Shown one piece after another: positions 10,470 to 18,946 of a stretch of DNA of 64,000 nucleotides. The position numbers were made by a program, and so were the translations under genes. The DNA comes from Fontisphaera persica. GTDB taxonomy: Bacteria > Verrucomicrobiota > Verrucomicrobiia > Limisphaerales > Fontisphaeraceae. The DNA is taken from assembly GCF_024832785.1 (NCBI RefSeq), contig NZ_CP116615.1, positions 2,542,001 to 2,606,000 on the forward strand, read 5' to 3'. The notes beneath the pieces are model-generated. The model was not told where the DNA came from. It saw only the letters and a program-made list of their open reading frames with translations, and made no database searches. Positions within the stretch are counted from its first letter, which is position 1; each line of letters begins with the position of its first letter.

Positions 10470-10501
10470 GCCGCCCCGTGCGATGCGGGGCGGCTTTTTT
10501 T
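10470..10501 (+). terminator. Rho-independent terminator after the IscA/ErpA gene
   Basis: Stem gccgccccg / cggggcggc with a 7-base loop, followed by seven T. It lies 28 bases after the stop codon and also separates the gene from the convergent glycosidase. Confidence 0.9.
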
Positions 10502-10525
10502 ACCCCTCTGAGCCGCCCGCCCCGC

Positions 10526-11986
10526 TCACCGCCCCTTCAGCCTCAGCCATCCCACGCCCGGCATCGGCAGGCTCAGCGTAATCCGGGCATCGCCGCCGCC
10601 CCCCAGCCGGCCCTGCGCCCGGCGGTCCAGGTTGGATTGCTCATCCACCACCCGCCACTCCCATTCTGTCTCCGTCTCCCACGGCAGACCGCGCAGGTGC
10701 ACGGCCAGCTCCCGCTCCGGCTGCCGGAAATTGGCAAACAGCACCTGCAGCTCTTTCCTTGCGAAATGGCGCCCCGCCAGCACCGTCATCCCTTGCGGCG
10801 CCCCCTCCGTCACCACCCGCTCCGGCGTGTCCAGCATGCGCCGGAAAGCCAGAAAGGCATAGTAATTCTTCTGCGGCGTGCCGTGAAAATTGAACAGTCC
10901 AAACCCCTGAATTTCCCCCGTGTAAAAATTGGCCACCTCCACCGGCGCCTCCTGCAAATGCGTCAGCACGCACGCCGCAAACGCCGCCCCCGCCGGCCCG
11001 CTCATCTCCCGAAACCACGCCTCCCGCTCCGGCCCCTGCCCCTCCTTGAACATCGGCCGCCAATCCTCCCGCGGCAGATAATTCCATTCATTAAAATGAC
11101 TCTCCGTGTCCCTGAAACCGTAGTCATCCAGCAGCCGCCGCATCGCCGCCGCCCGCCGGGGTATGTCCCACGGATCGCTGGTGTACCGATGCCACGATAA
11201 AAAATCCAGCGGCGCCTGCCGCGCCCGGCAATAAGCCAGGAAATTCGTGGCAAATGCCGTGGGGCGAAATTGCCCATCCACAAAATCCCCCGTCCCCCCC
11301 AGCCCCGGCCCCCCCACCTTCAAGCGCGGAAACTCGCGCTTGATTGCCCGCGCCGTCGTCTCGTAAAGCTCGAAAAATTGGGCGTCCGTCCCCGTCCACA
11401 TCGCCGGCCGCACATCCGGCTCATTCCAGATTTCCCAATACTCGATGCCGTGCCGGAAACCCTGGGCCCATCCCTCATTGTAATGCCGGATAATGCCCAG
11501 GCAGATTTCAGCCCACCGCCGCGGCTCCGGCGGCGGATGCACCCGGTATTTGCGCGGCGTGTGCTCGATGCTCTCCCCCAGCCGGTAAATAATCCGCGAC
11601 CCGGCATTGGTAATGGCCGCCAGATAATCATCCGTGCACGCAAAATCATAACTGGCCGGGTCCTGCGGATTTTGCCGGAAATCCCGGAAAATCGTGCTCA
11701 CATCCACCGCGTAAGCATTGACCCAGACCACATCGTGCACCCGCGTGTACGGCACGCCCAGTTCCCGGTGATGCGCCGTTAAATCCACCATCCCCCGATA
11801 ACACAACGGCCCCAGGTTCACCCCATGCACCGGGCGAATCACCCCGTTCGTGCGCGACGCCTCAACGATGACCCCCACGGCTCCCCCTGCCGGCGTGGCC
11901 AGCCCGGCCCCCACCAGGACGGCCAGCAACAACCCTCCCTGCCACGCGCACCGCCGCCAGCCGCTCCGTAAAAATGAGGCTCTCAT
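10526..11986 (-). CDS. Secreted clan GH-A glycoside hydrolase (GH39-like)
   Basis: A 486-aa protein with an N-terminal signal peptide (hydrophobic GGLLLAVLVGAGLATPAGGA). The catalytic barrel is recognisable: YTRVHDVVWV, RIIYRLGESIEH, EYWEIWNEPDVRP containing the usual acid/base Asn-Glu, FLSWHRYTSDPW, and HFNEWNYLP with the expected nucleophile Glu. A small beta-domain ends the protein (LQVLFANF onward). The pattern resembles GH39 beta-xylosidases, but the substrate could be another hemicellulose or glycosaminoglycan. It starts 15 bases after the MoxR gene stop on the same strand, so the two may share a transcript although their roles look unrelated. Confidence 0.72.
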   Translation of the reverse strand: MRASFLRSGWRRCAWQGGLLLAVLVGAGLATPAGGAVGVIVEASRTNGVIRPVHGVNLGPLCYRGMVDLTAHHRELGVPYTRVHDVVWVNAYAVDVSTIFRDFRQNPQDPASYDFACTDDYLAAITNAGSRIIYRLGESIEHTPRKYRVHPPPEPRRWAEICLGIIRHYNEGWAQGFRHGIEYWEIWNEPDVRPAMWTGTDAQFFELYETTARAIKREFPRLKVGGPGLGGTGDFVDGQFRPTAFATNFLAYCRARQAPLDFLSWHRYTSDPWDIPRRAAAMRRLLDDYGFRDTESHFNEWNYLPREDWRPMFKEGQGPEREAWFREMSGPAGAAFAACVLTHLQEAPVEVANFYTGEIQGFGLFNFHGTPQKNYYAFLAFRRMLDTPERVVTEGAPQGMTVLAGRHFARKELQVLFANFRQPERELAVHLRGLPWETETEWEWRVVDEQSNLDRRAQGRLGGGGDARITLSLPMPGVGWLRLKGR

Positions 11987-12001
11987 GCAGTGGGATATGC
12001 C

Positions 12002-13000
12002 TCAGGCCGCCGCCGGCGCCATGTCCGGCACTTCCTCGAGCATTTTCGTCAAAATGTGGTCGGTCGTAATCCCTTCCGCCTCCGCTTCAAAATTCAAAAT
12101 CAACCGATGCCGCAGCGCCGGCAGCGCCACCGCCTTGATATCCGCAAAGCTCACGTTGAACCGCCCTCCCGCCAAAGCCCGCACTTTGGCCGCCAGCAAC
12201 AACGTCTGCGCCCCCCGCGGACTGCTGCCAAACCGCAGGTATTGGTTGGCCAGCGGATGCGCGCCCGCCGTCTTGGGATGCGTGGCCAGCACCAGCCGCA
12301 CCGCATAATCCTGCACATGCGACGCCACCGGCACCTGGCGCACCAGTTTCTGAAACGCCAGCAACTGCTCGCGGCGCAGCACCTTCTCCACCCGGCTCTC
12401 CGCCCCGGTGGTGGTCCGATTCAACACCTCGCTCAACTCCGCCGCCGCCGGGTAGCCCACCAGAATCTTGAAGAAAAACCGGTCCAATTGCGCCTCCGGC
12501 AGCGGATATGTCCCCTCCTGGTCTATCGGATTCTGCGTGGCCAGCACGAAAAACGGCTCCTCCAGCCGCCGGATTTCTCCCCCCGCCGTCACGCTTTTCT
12601 CCTGCATGGCTTCCAGCATCGCCGACTGCGTCTTGGGCGTCGCCCGGTTGATTTCATCCGCCAGAATCAAATGCGCAAATATCGGGCCACGCTGAAACTG
12701 AAACTCCCGCCGCCCGGCGCTGGTCTCCATGACGATATTGGTGCCCAGAATGTCCGCCGGCATCAAATCTGGCGTGAATTGGATGCGATTGAAGGACAGG
12801 TCCAGCACCTCCCCCAGCGTGCGCACCAGCAAGGTCTTGCCCAGCCCCGGCACCCCTTCCAGCAGCACGTGCCCGCCGGCAAAAACCGCCGTCAACGTCA
12901 GCTCCACAATCTCCCGATGCCCCACAATGACCTTGTGCACCTCCTGCTGTAAGGCCCCAAAGGCTTCACGAAACTGCTGGACTTGCTGCTCGGTGTTCAT
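12002..13000 (-). CDS. MoxR-family AAA+ ATPase
   Basis: About 332 aa. Walker A is GVPGLGKT, Walker B is LILADEINRATPKTQSAMLE, sensor 1 lies in FVLATQNPIDQEGTYPLPEA, and the arginine-rich lid domain follows, all typical of the MoxR (AAA_3) branch. Such ATPases act as chaperones, often with VWA-domain or DUF58 proteins, to mature metalloenzymes or membrane complexes. No VWA or DUF58 gene adjoins it here, which is unusual. The start ATG 13000 gives MNTEQQVQQFREAF; the longer in-frame start at 13099 adds an Arg-rich tail and is not preferred. Confidence 0.9.
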   Translation of the reverse strand: MNTEQQVQQFREAFGALQQEVHKVIVGHREIVELTLTAVFAGGHVLLEGVPGLGKTLLVRTLGEVLDLSFNRIQFTPDLMPADILGTNIVMETSAGRREFQFQRGPIFAHLILADEINRATPKTQSAMLEAMQEKSVTAGGEIRRLEEPFFVLATQNPIDQEGTYPLPEAQLDRFFFKILVGYPAAAELSEVLNRTTTGAESRVEKVLRREQLLAFQKLVRQVPVASHVQDYAVRLVLATHPKTAGAHPLANQYLRFGSSPRGAQTLLLAAKVRALAGGRFNVSFADIKAVALPALRHRLILNFEAEAEGITTDHILTKMLEEVPDMAPAAA

Positions 13001-13110
13001 GCCCGTTGACGATGCCACGCGGCCCCGCCGCTGGCAAGCCGGCTTATCGTTTTCCCCCCTCCAGCCCCCCAGCCGGCGCCTCGCCCGCCGCCCCTCCATT
13101 TTTCCTCCGG

Positions 13111-13139
13111 TTGCCGAGCGCCTGTTTTTCTGTTACACT
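13111..13139 (+). promoter_or_regulatory. Candidate sigma70-type promoter for grpE-dnaJ
   Basis: TTGCCG, 17 bases, TACACT, ending 39 bases upstream of grpE. The complete CIRCE operator (TTAGCACTC-N9-GAGTGCTAA) is not present: only a CTAGCACTT-like half follows. Regulation of this heat-shock pair by HrcA is therefore not supported by the sequence. Confidence 0.4.
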
Positions 13140-13177
13140 AGCACTTTAGTTTAAGGAATAGACAGTGGCAGAAAGGG

Positions 13178-13807
13178 ATGATGCAGATTATGGAGCAAGA
13201 GAAACAGAATCAATCGCCTCCAGAGGCTTCAACACCAACGGCAGAGGCCAGCCAGGCCAACGCCACCGCTCCGGTGGAGGCGCCCTTTGAATCGGAGGCG
13301 CTTCAGGACGCGGCACTGGAGGAGTTGCGCCAGAAAGCCGCCAAAGCGGATGAATACTACGACCGCCTCCTGCGGCTGGCGGCCGATTTTGACAATTTCA
13401 AAAAACGCGCCGCCCGCGAGCGCCAGGACGCCATCAAGTTTGCCAACGCGGCCTTGCTGGAAAAGCTGCTGCCGGTCATGGACCATTTTGAAATGGCCCT
13501 GGCCGCTTTCGCCCAGCCAGCCAATGGCGCCGCCGGCTCCGTCCAATCGCTGCAGGCGGGCATTGTCATGGTGCATCAACAGCTCCGCAATCTCCTCCTC
13601 GAGGCGGGCCTGGAGGAAATTGACGCCCTGGGCAAACCCTTCGACCCGGCCCTGCATGAGGCCGTCGCTCAGGAAGCCACCGCCGCCGCGCCCGAGGGAC
13701 ACGTCATCAAACAAATCCGCCGCGGTTACCGGCTCAAAGAACGCCTCCTGCGCCCGGCCAGTGTCGTGGTGGCCGTGCCCCCTGAGCCCCAAGCCCCATC
13801 CGCCTGA
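13178..13807 (+). CDS. grpE: Nucleotide exchange factor GrpE
   Basis: Exchange factor that releases ADP from DnaK. About 209 aa. A low-complexity Ala/Glu/Pro N-terminus is followed by the long coiled coil (ALEELRQKAAKADEYYDRLL), the conserved DFDNFKKRAARER, and the C-terminal beta-domain with GKPFDPALHEAV, IRRGYRLKERLLRPASV. Start could be 13178, the next ATG at 13181 (better spaced from AAAGGG) or the one at 13190. dnaJ follows after 10 bases; dnaK is not in this window. Confidence 0.95.
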   Translation: MMQIMEQEKQNQSPPEASTPTAEASQANATAPVEAPFESEALQDAALEELRQKAAKADEYYDRLLRLAADFDNFKKRAARERQDAIKFANAALLEKLLPVMDHFEMALAAFAQPANGAAGSVQSLQAGIVMVHQQLRNLLLEAGLEEIDALGKPFDPALHEAVAQEATAAAPEGHVIKQIRRGYRLKERLLRPASVVVAVPPEPQAPSA

Positions 13808-13817
13808 TTCCTGACCT

Positions 13818-14969
13818 ATGGCCAAAAGGGACTATTACGAAGTGCTGGGTGTCGAGAAAAACGCCTCGGCGGAGGACATTAAAAAGGCCTATCGCAAGCT
13901 GGCGATTAAATACCATCCCGACAAAAACCCCGGCGACAAATCCGCCGAGGAAAAATTCAAAGAGCTGGCCGAGGCCTACGAAGTCCTGAGCGACCCCGAC
14001 AAGCGCGCCGCTTATGACCAATACGGCCACGCCGCCTTCGACCCGCGCGCCCGTGCCGCCTCAGCCGCCGGCGCGCGCGGCACATGGTCCGGCGAATTCC
14101 ATGATCCTTTCGACATCTTCAGCCAGGTCTTCGGCGGCAGCAGCATCTTTGAGGAAATGTTTGGCGGCGGCAGCCGGCGCGAGGCGGGCCGCGCCCAGCG
14201 CGGCTCCGACCTGCGCTACGACCTGGAAATCACCCTCGAAGAAGCCGCCCGCGGCTGCGAAAAGGAAATCCGCCTCTCCCGCCTGGAAGTGTGCGAGCAT
14301 TGCGACGGCTCCGGCGGCGAACCCGGCGCCCAACGCCGCGCCTGCTCCACCTGCGGCGGCCACGGTCAGGTCATCGCCTCTCACGGCATTTTCAGCATCC
14401 GCCAGACCTGCCCCCGCTGCGAGGGCGCCGGCCATGTCCTGGACCGCCCCTGCCGGCATTGTCATGGCGAGGGACGCCGCGAAAAACCGGCCACCATCCG
14501 CATCGCCATCCCCGCCGGCGTGGATACCGGCGTGCGCCTCCGCTCCCGCGGCAACGGCGAGGCCGGCCTGCGCGGCGGGCCGTCCGGCGATTTGCACGTG
14601 GTCATTCACGTCAAGCCCCATCCCATTTTCCAACGGGACGGCGACGACCTCATCTGCGAAGTGCCCATCAGTTTCGTCCAGGCCGCCCTCGGCGGTGAAA
14701 TCGAGGTCCCCACCCTCACCGGCAAAGCCAGCATCAAAATCCCCGCCGGCACCCAGCCCAATACCATGTTCCGCCTCAAAGGCCGGGGTATTAAAAATCT
14801 GCACGGCGATGGCGCCGGCGACCTCCTCGTCCGCATCCAGGTGGAGGTGCCCACCAAACTGAACGCCGCCCAGCGCGCCAAATTGCAGGAATTCGCGGCC
14901 ATGTGTGGCAACGACGTCAACCCCATCAGCCGCAGCTTCTTTGAGAAGGCCAAAGACTTCTTCCGTTGA
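13818..14969 (+). CDS. dnaJ: Chaperone protein DnaJ
   Basis: Hsp40 co-chaperone stimulating DnaK ATPase. A complete type I DnaJ of 383 aa: J-domain with the essential HPD near residue 34 ([10 protein letters not shown]), a Gly/Phe-rich stretch, four zinc-binding CxxCxGxG repeats beginning near 159 (CEHCDGSG), 176 (CSTCGGHG), 197 (CPRCEGAG) and 212 (CRHCHGEG), and the C-terminal substrate-binding domains ([21 protein letters not shown]). It lies in an apparent grpE-dnaJ-rsmE operon. Confidence 0.97.
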   Translation: MAKRDYYEVLGVEKNASAEDIKKAYRKLAIKYHPDKNPGDKSAEEKFKELAEAYEVLSDPDKRAAYDQYGHAAFDPRARAASAAGARGTWSGEFHDPFDIFSQVFGGSSIFEEMFGGGSRREAGRAQRGSDLRYDLEITLEEAARGCEKEIRLSRLEVCEHCDGSGGEPGAQRRACSTCGGHGQVIASHGIFSIRQTCPRCEGAGHVLDRPCRHCHGEGRREKPATIRIAIPAGVDTGVRLRSRGNGEAGLRGGPSGDLHVVIHVKPHPIFQRDGDDLICEVPISFVQAALGGEIEVPTLTGKASIKIPAGTQPNTMFRLKGRGIKNLHGDGAGDLLVRIQVEVPTKLNAAQRAKLQEFAAMCGNDVNPISRSFFEKAKDFFR

Positions 14970-14992
14970 CCGGCCCACCAGCCCGGCCCCCT

Positions 14993-15742
14993 ATGCACCG
15001 TTTCTACCTGCCCCCGGAAGCCTGCGCCGCGCGCCCGCTGCAGTTGACCGGCGATGAAGCCCACCACGCCGCCCGCGTGCTGCGCCTGCGCCGCGGCGAG
15101 GAAGTCCAGATCCTCGATGGGCAGGGAAACCAGTTTTATTGCACGGTCTCCTCCGTGACCCCGCACGCGGTGGAGTTGCACCTGCAACGCCACGAAACCG
15201 CGCCCCCGCCCCCGGCGCAAATCACCCTCTTTCAAGCCCTGCCCAAACATAAAACTTGGGACACCCTCCTCGCCAAGGCCGTCGAATTGGGTGCCTCCCG
15301 CGTCATCGCCGTGCTCACCGAGCACACCGTCCCCCACGCCACAGCCGACCGCCAGGAACGCCAGCGCGCCCGCTGGCAACAAGCCGCCATTGAGGCCTGC
15401 AAACAATGCGGCCAGCCGTGGCTGCCCCGAGTCCTCGGCCCGCTGCCTTGGACAGATGCCCTCACCCTGTGGCCCCAGTGCGAAATCCACCTGGCCGGCC
15501 TGCTCACCCACCGCACGGCCCGCGTCCGCGACCACCTCGCTGCCTTCCGCCAGACCCATGGACGATGGCCCGCCTCCGTGGGTTTATGGATCGGCCCCGA
15601 AGGAGATTTCTCCCCCGCTGAAGTCGCCGCCCTCCTGGAGCGCGGCGTCTGCCCCATCACCCTCGGCCCCCTCGTCCTGCGCGTGGACACCGCCGCCATC
15701 GCCGCCCTCGCGCTGGTTCAGGATGAACTGCTTGGCCGCTGA
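14993..15742 (+). CDS. rsmE: 16S rRNA (uracil-1498-N3)-methyltransferase RsmE
   Basis: SPOUT-class methyltransferase modifying U1498 of 16S rRNA. About 249 aa from ATG 14993 (MHRFYLP, the usual RsmE start); a TTG overlapping the dnaJ stop would add 9 residues. Seen: the PUA-like N-terminal region with DEAHHAARVLRLRRGEEV, then the knotted SAM domain with QALPKHKTWDTLLAKAVELG, QAAIEACKQCGQPWLP, LWIGPEGDFSPAEVAAL and the C-terminal ITLGPLVLRVDTAA (LGxxILRxETA type, here with Asp for Glu). Follows dnaJ by 23 bases; rsmE next to dnaJ is a frequent arrangement. Confidence 0.93.
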   Translation: MHRFYLPPEACAARPLQLTGDEAHHAARVLRLRRGEEVQILDGQGNQFYCTVSSVTPHAVELHLQRHETAPPPPAQITLFQALPKHKTWDTLLAKAVELGASRVIAVLTEHTVPHATADRQERQRARWQQAAIEACKQCGQPWLPRVLGPLPWTDALTLWPQCEIHLAGLLTHRTARVRDHLAAFRQTHGRWPASVGLWIGPEGDFSPAEVAALLERGVCPITLGPLVLRVDTAAIAALALVQDELLGR

Positions 15743-15772
15743 AGCACCGGCAGACAGGTTGCCTCCGCCCGC

Positions 15773-17101
15773 TCAAGGCCGAGAATCCATCGTGCGCAAC
15801 GCCGCCAAACGTTGGAGCTCCTCCGCCGTCAAGGCCCGGTTGTACACGGCCACGCCGCCAATCCACCCGGTAAATCCCACACCGCGTGAACTATGAATCA
15901 CCCGCCCGATGGTGAAGGGTCCGCCGCTGCCGTCATTTTTGGGCACGTAAATGTCATGCGGAAACCACCACGGGTTCAGCCGTAGCGCCACCAGCTCACG
16001 GCCGCTCTCTTTCCACGTACCATCGGCCTGTTTGCGTAATTGGATTTGGACGCGGGTATAACGATACTGGCGCAGCTCCAGGCGCGCTTCGCCGGTTTCC
16101 GACAAAACCTTGACCCAATCCGGCGCGTCTTCGGGAGGGTTATAGTACTGCTCACGAGGAAAGCGGGGGTCCTCTTCCGGCTCTTGGGTCGCAGTACGCG
16201 CATAATATCCCTGCATGTAGGCCTGATAGGCGGAAGAAATCAACCGGTCTTGTTTCGGATTCTCCAACCATCGCTCCCCGGCCACGCCATTGAGCCAGCC
16301 GGTGATTTCATCCCTTTCATTGTCAAAGGTCATGGCGAAACACTGCCACGCGGCATCCAGCACTGCAGCCGGGGAATCAGCCGGCACCGCCGGCGACCGG
16401 TCCAACGAATTGCATTTGTGCAGCGCATAGCGGTTCAAAAAGGAACTGGCCCCATTTTCGGAAACGTGACCGCAGGCACTGCCCTCGATGTTCAGCCCGG
16501 CAAACAGCGCATATTGCCGTTGCCCCCGCTGCACCTTTTGAATACCGACGGTCTCCTTTTGCACGAGGTCCGTCCCTTCATGCCAGATGCCGGCCAGAGC
16601 ATGGTTCCCACTTTCCCGAATCGCCCAAACCACCACACTGACCGACCGGCCCGGCCCTTTGATGTCAAGGGGCGTATCCTGCAAACGCGCGCGGGGCACA
16701 AAGAGAAACGGCCGGAAACTTGGGTCCGTCTCCTTGACGATGCGCACGGCGTTGCCAAAAGGGCCGCGGCCCATAAGCGGAAAATCGGCATAGGTCGCCT
16801 CGCGGCCTTCGCCCCAGTATTCCTTGACGTAATTGGCCGCCTCCAGCGCGTAATCATTCGTGGCCCCGGAAGGCACATGCGCGACAAACCTTTCACGGCC
16901 GCCAGGCTCCCGTTTGACAAAATCCCAGAACGCCACGAAGCCGGGCATGTTGGTCACCACCGCCACGCGCCGGGCATAATCCAACCGCGGGGCGGCAGGC
17001 GCCCCTGCCAGCGCTGCGGCACTGGCCATAACCACCACCACGGGGGCCAGCCAGTTGAGCAATGGCCCCCTCCCGCGTTTTCTCAAGCCACCACAGTGCA
17101 T
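15773..17101 (-). CDS. Secreted LamG-type (concanavalin A-like) protein
   Basis: About 442 aa. From ATG 17101 there is a basic N-terminus followed by a hydrophobic signal segment (LLNWLAPVVVVMASAAALAG). The body has the strand pattern of a LamG/laminin-G-like jelly roll: FVAFWDFVKREPG, GPGRSVSVVVWAI, WQCFAMTFDNERDEITGWLNG, and the end GFTGWIGGVAVYNRALTAEE, a very common LamG tail (aVYNRALTaEEI). The frame is open to 17266, but that would bury the signal peptide. No catalytic motif is seen; carbohydrate binding is the likely role. Convergent with rsmE. Confidence 0.72.
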   Translation of the reverse strand: MHCGGLRKRGRGPLLNWLAPVVVVMASAAALAGAPAAPRLDYARRVAVVTNMPGFVAFWDFVKREPGGRERFVAHVPSGATNDYALEAANYVKEYWGEGREATYADFPLMGRGPFGNAVRIVKETDPSFRPFLFVPRARLQDTPLDIKGPGRSVSVVVWAIRESGNHALAGIWHEGTDLVQKETVGIQKVQRGQRQYALFAGLNIEGSACGHVSENGASSFLNRYALHKCNSLDRSPAVPADSPAAVLDAAWQCFAMTFDNERDEITGWLNGVAGERWLENPKQDRLISSAYQAYMQGYYARTATQEPEEDPRFPREQYYNPPEDAPDWVKVLSETGEARLELRQYRYTRVQIQLRKQADGTWKESGRELVALRLNPWWFPHDIYVPKNDGSGGPFTIGRVIHSSRGVGFTGWIGGVAVYNRALTAEELQRLAALRTMDSRP

Positions 17102-17309
17102 TCCGTTAACGACTGACTTATGCCCGTATTCCCATCCCCAATCAACGCCCTTCAATCGCCGGCCGGACCGGCCGCCATCATCCTTGCCATTCCAGCTCCA
17201 TCCTTCCCTCCGGCAAGCCTCTTCCGCTTCCTTGCACCAGTTCACGGGTGTACCAAACCGGCGCAAGCCCAGTCAAAACTTTCCCCTGACACGCTCGCCC
17301 CTGCCCGGC

Positions 17310-18800
17310 TCACGCCACCAGCGGCTCAATGTTGAACAACTGGCAATACGCCAGCAGTTCTTTTCTGAAGTCTCCGTAAAAGAATAACTGGTGAAACCCC
17401 GGATACGTCAGCAGGTTGGGCTGCGTATCCAGCTTCACCATCACCGAAACCACACACCCGCCGGCGGGCGGCACCGCCACATTGTCCACCACCGTCCCCG
17501 TGCCAATGACCATCCGCGGCCGCGCGACAATCATGTCGCGGGTGTACTCCTGCTTCTGCGGCAGCACCACATCCGCAATCGTCACCCGCTGCCCCACCGG
17601 CCAGTAAGGCCGCGGCACCGCATCCCGCGCCCCGTGATGATGCATGATGGCGTACCGCTCCGGCTTCTGGTCAAAACCCCGCAGCCGCGTGGGACATGAA
17701 CAATGCGCCCCAATCAGGCACTCCCGCGCCGTCTCAGCCACCGGGTCCTGCTGGAAGCCGGGCCTGTCAAACAACAACTGCACCAGCGCATGCGTGACCA
17801 TGGCCCCCAAATCCGCCTCGCAAGCCGCCGGAATGCCCACATCCAGCATCTTCGACCACGCGATGCACGGCAGGCTCACCTTGGTTTTCCCCAGCGCCCC
17901 CAGGCAGTCCATCGTAATCCCATCACACTCCTCCCGCTCCAACAACCGCCGCGCCACCACATAACTCTTGATGCCGTTTTCCAAATCCTCCCGCGTCGCC
18001 CCCATGATTTTGACCGCCCGCCGCAGATAATCCCGCGCCAGCCCCTGGATTTCCTTGTCCACCGGCGTCTTCTGATACTCCTCCAAAAAAGTTTGCGCCG
18101 GCACATACCGCAATTGCGTGCCAAACGGCTCCACCCGCGTGTCCTGCCGCTGGCTGCCTTTGATGACCAGGCACCGCATCTCCCGCAACTTGGCCGCCGC
18201 CCGCAACATCTTCAACCCATAACGCGCCTGCCTAAAATCACTGGTGGACGCCACAAACACCCCCGGCTTCTCCGCCACCGTCACCGTGTTCGTCGTGAAC
18301 GAAGTCCCCACCGGCGAAAAAACCACCGTCGGCAAACCACTCTCCACCGCCTTCCCCACCGTCGGCCAGGCATGCTGCTGCCGGTCCATCACCACCACCA
18401 ACAAACCATCCACCCCTTCCTCCCGCGCCGCCGCCAGCCAACCCTGCGCCTCCTCCAGCGAGTACAGGGGTTCCGCCCGCAAATCAATTTTCATCCCCAG
18501 ACTCTTTTCCGCCGCTTCCATCTCCCGCCGGTACTGCCGCATGGCGGCCTCCCCATCATAAATCGCCCCCGGCCATAATATCCCATAATCCCCCTTCCGC
18601 CGCACAAACGCCGCCTTCACCCGCGGCACATACCGCGCCCCAGGCCCCGTGGGCCGCAAAGCGGCCTCCCCGGCGGCCGCCTCCCCCTCCAGCGCCGGCC
18701 ACAACAACGCGGCCAGCGCCGTTCGGCTGGTGAGGCGCAAAAAAACGCGGCGCGAAACATCCGATGGAACGAAACCCACAGAAGCATCATCAGTTTTCAT
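17310..18800 (-). CDS. Exported L-fucose isomerase-like protein with twin-arginine signal
   Basis: About 496 aa. The N-terminus from ATG 18800 has SRRVFLRLTSRTALAALLWP, a twin-arginine type signal. The body resembles the L-fucose/L-arabinose isomerase superfamily: VDGLLVVVMDRQQHAWPTVG, PTVVFSPVGTSF, a middle domain with CDGITMDCLGA and GIPAACEADLGA (Glu in the CEAD motif that in true isomerases helps bind metal), and HCSCPTRLRG, HHHGARDAVPRPYWP. Activity on a sugar is not proven. Divergent from the Gfo/Idh/MocA gene with 146 bases between starts, so a shared control region is likely. Confidence 0.68.
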   Translation of the reverse strand: MKTDDASVGFVPSDVSRRVFLRLTSRTALAALLWPALEGEAAAGEAALRPTGPGARYVPRVKAAFVRRKGDYGILWPGAIYDGEAAMRQYRREMEAAEKSLGMKIDLRAEPLYSLEEAQGWLAAAREEGVDGLLVVVMDRQQHAWPTVGKAVESGLPTVVFSPVGTSFTTNTVTVAEKPGVFVASTSDFRQARYGLKMLRAAAKLREMRCLVIKGSQRQDTRVEPFGTQLRYVPAQTFLEEYQKTPVDKEIQGLARDYLRRAVKIMGATREDLENGIKSYVVARRLLEREECDGITMDCLGALGKTKVSLPCIAWSKMLDVGIPAACEADLGAMVTHALVQLLFDRPGFQQDPVAETARECLIGAHCSCPTRLRGFDQKPERYAIMHHHGARDAVPRPYWPVGQRVTIADVVLPQKQEYTRDMIVARPRMVIGTGTVVDNVAVPPAGGCVVSVMVKLDTQPNLLTYPGFHQLFFYGDFRKELLAYCQLFNIEPLVA

Positions 18801-18946
18801 AATCAGGTGGCAGACTATTTTGAAGTTAGGCAAATCTTGAAATAATGTCACCCCTCAAAATCCGTTGGCCTTGGGGCCCCTGACCTGCTATTACTTCCCC
18901 AGATACCTCGCCCACATAAAAGCGATAAACTTAAAAAATTGAGACC

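Noticed and set aside
13134-13160. Possible CIRCE heat-shock operator before grpE
   Set aside because: Only a half-like CTAGCACTT is present; the second half GAGTGCTAA is missing.
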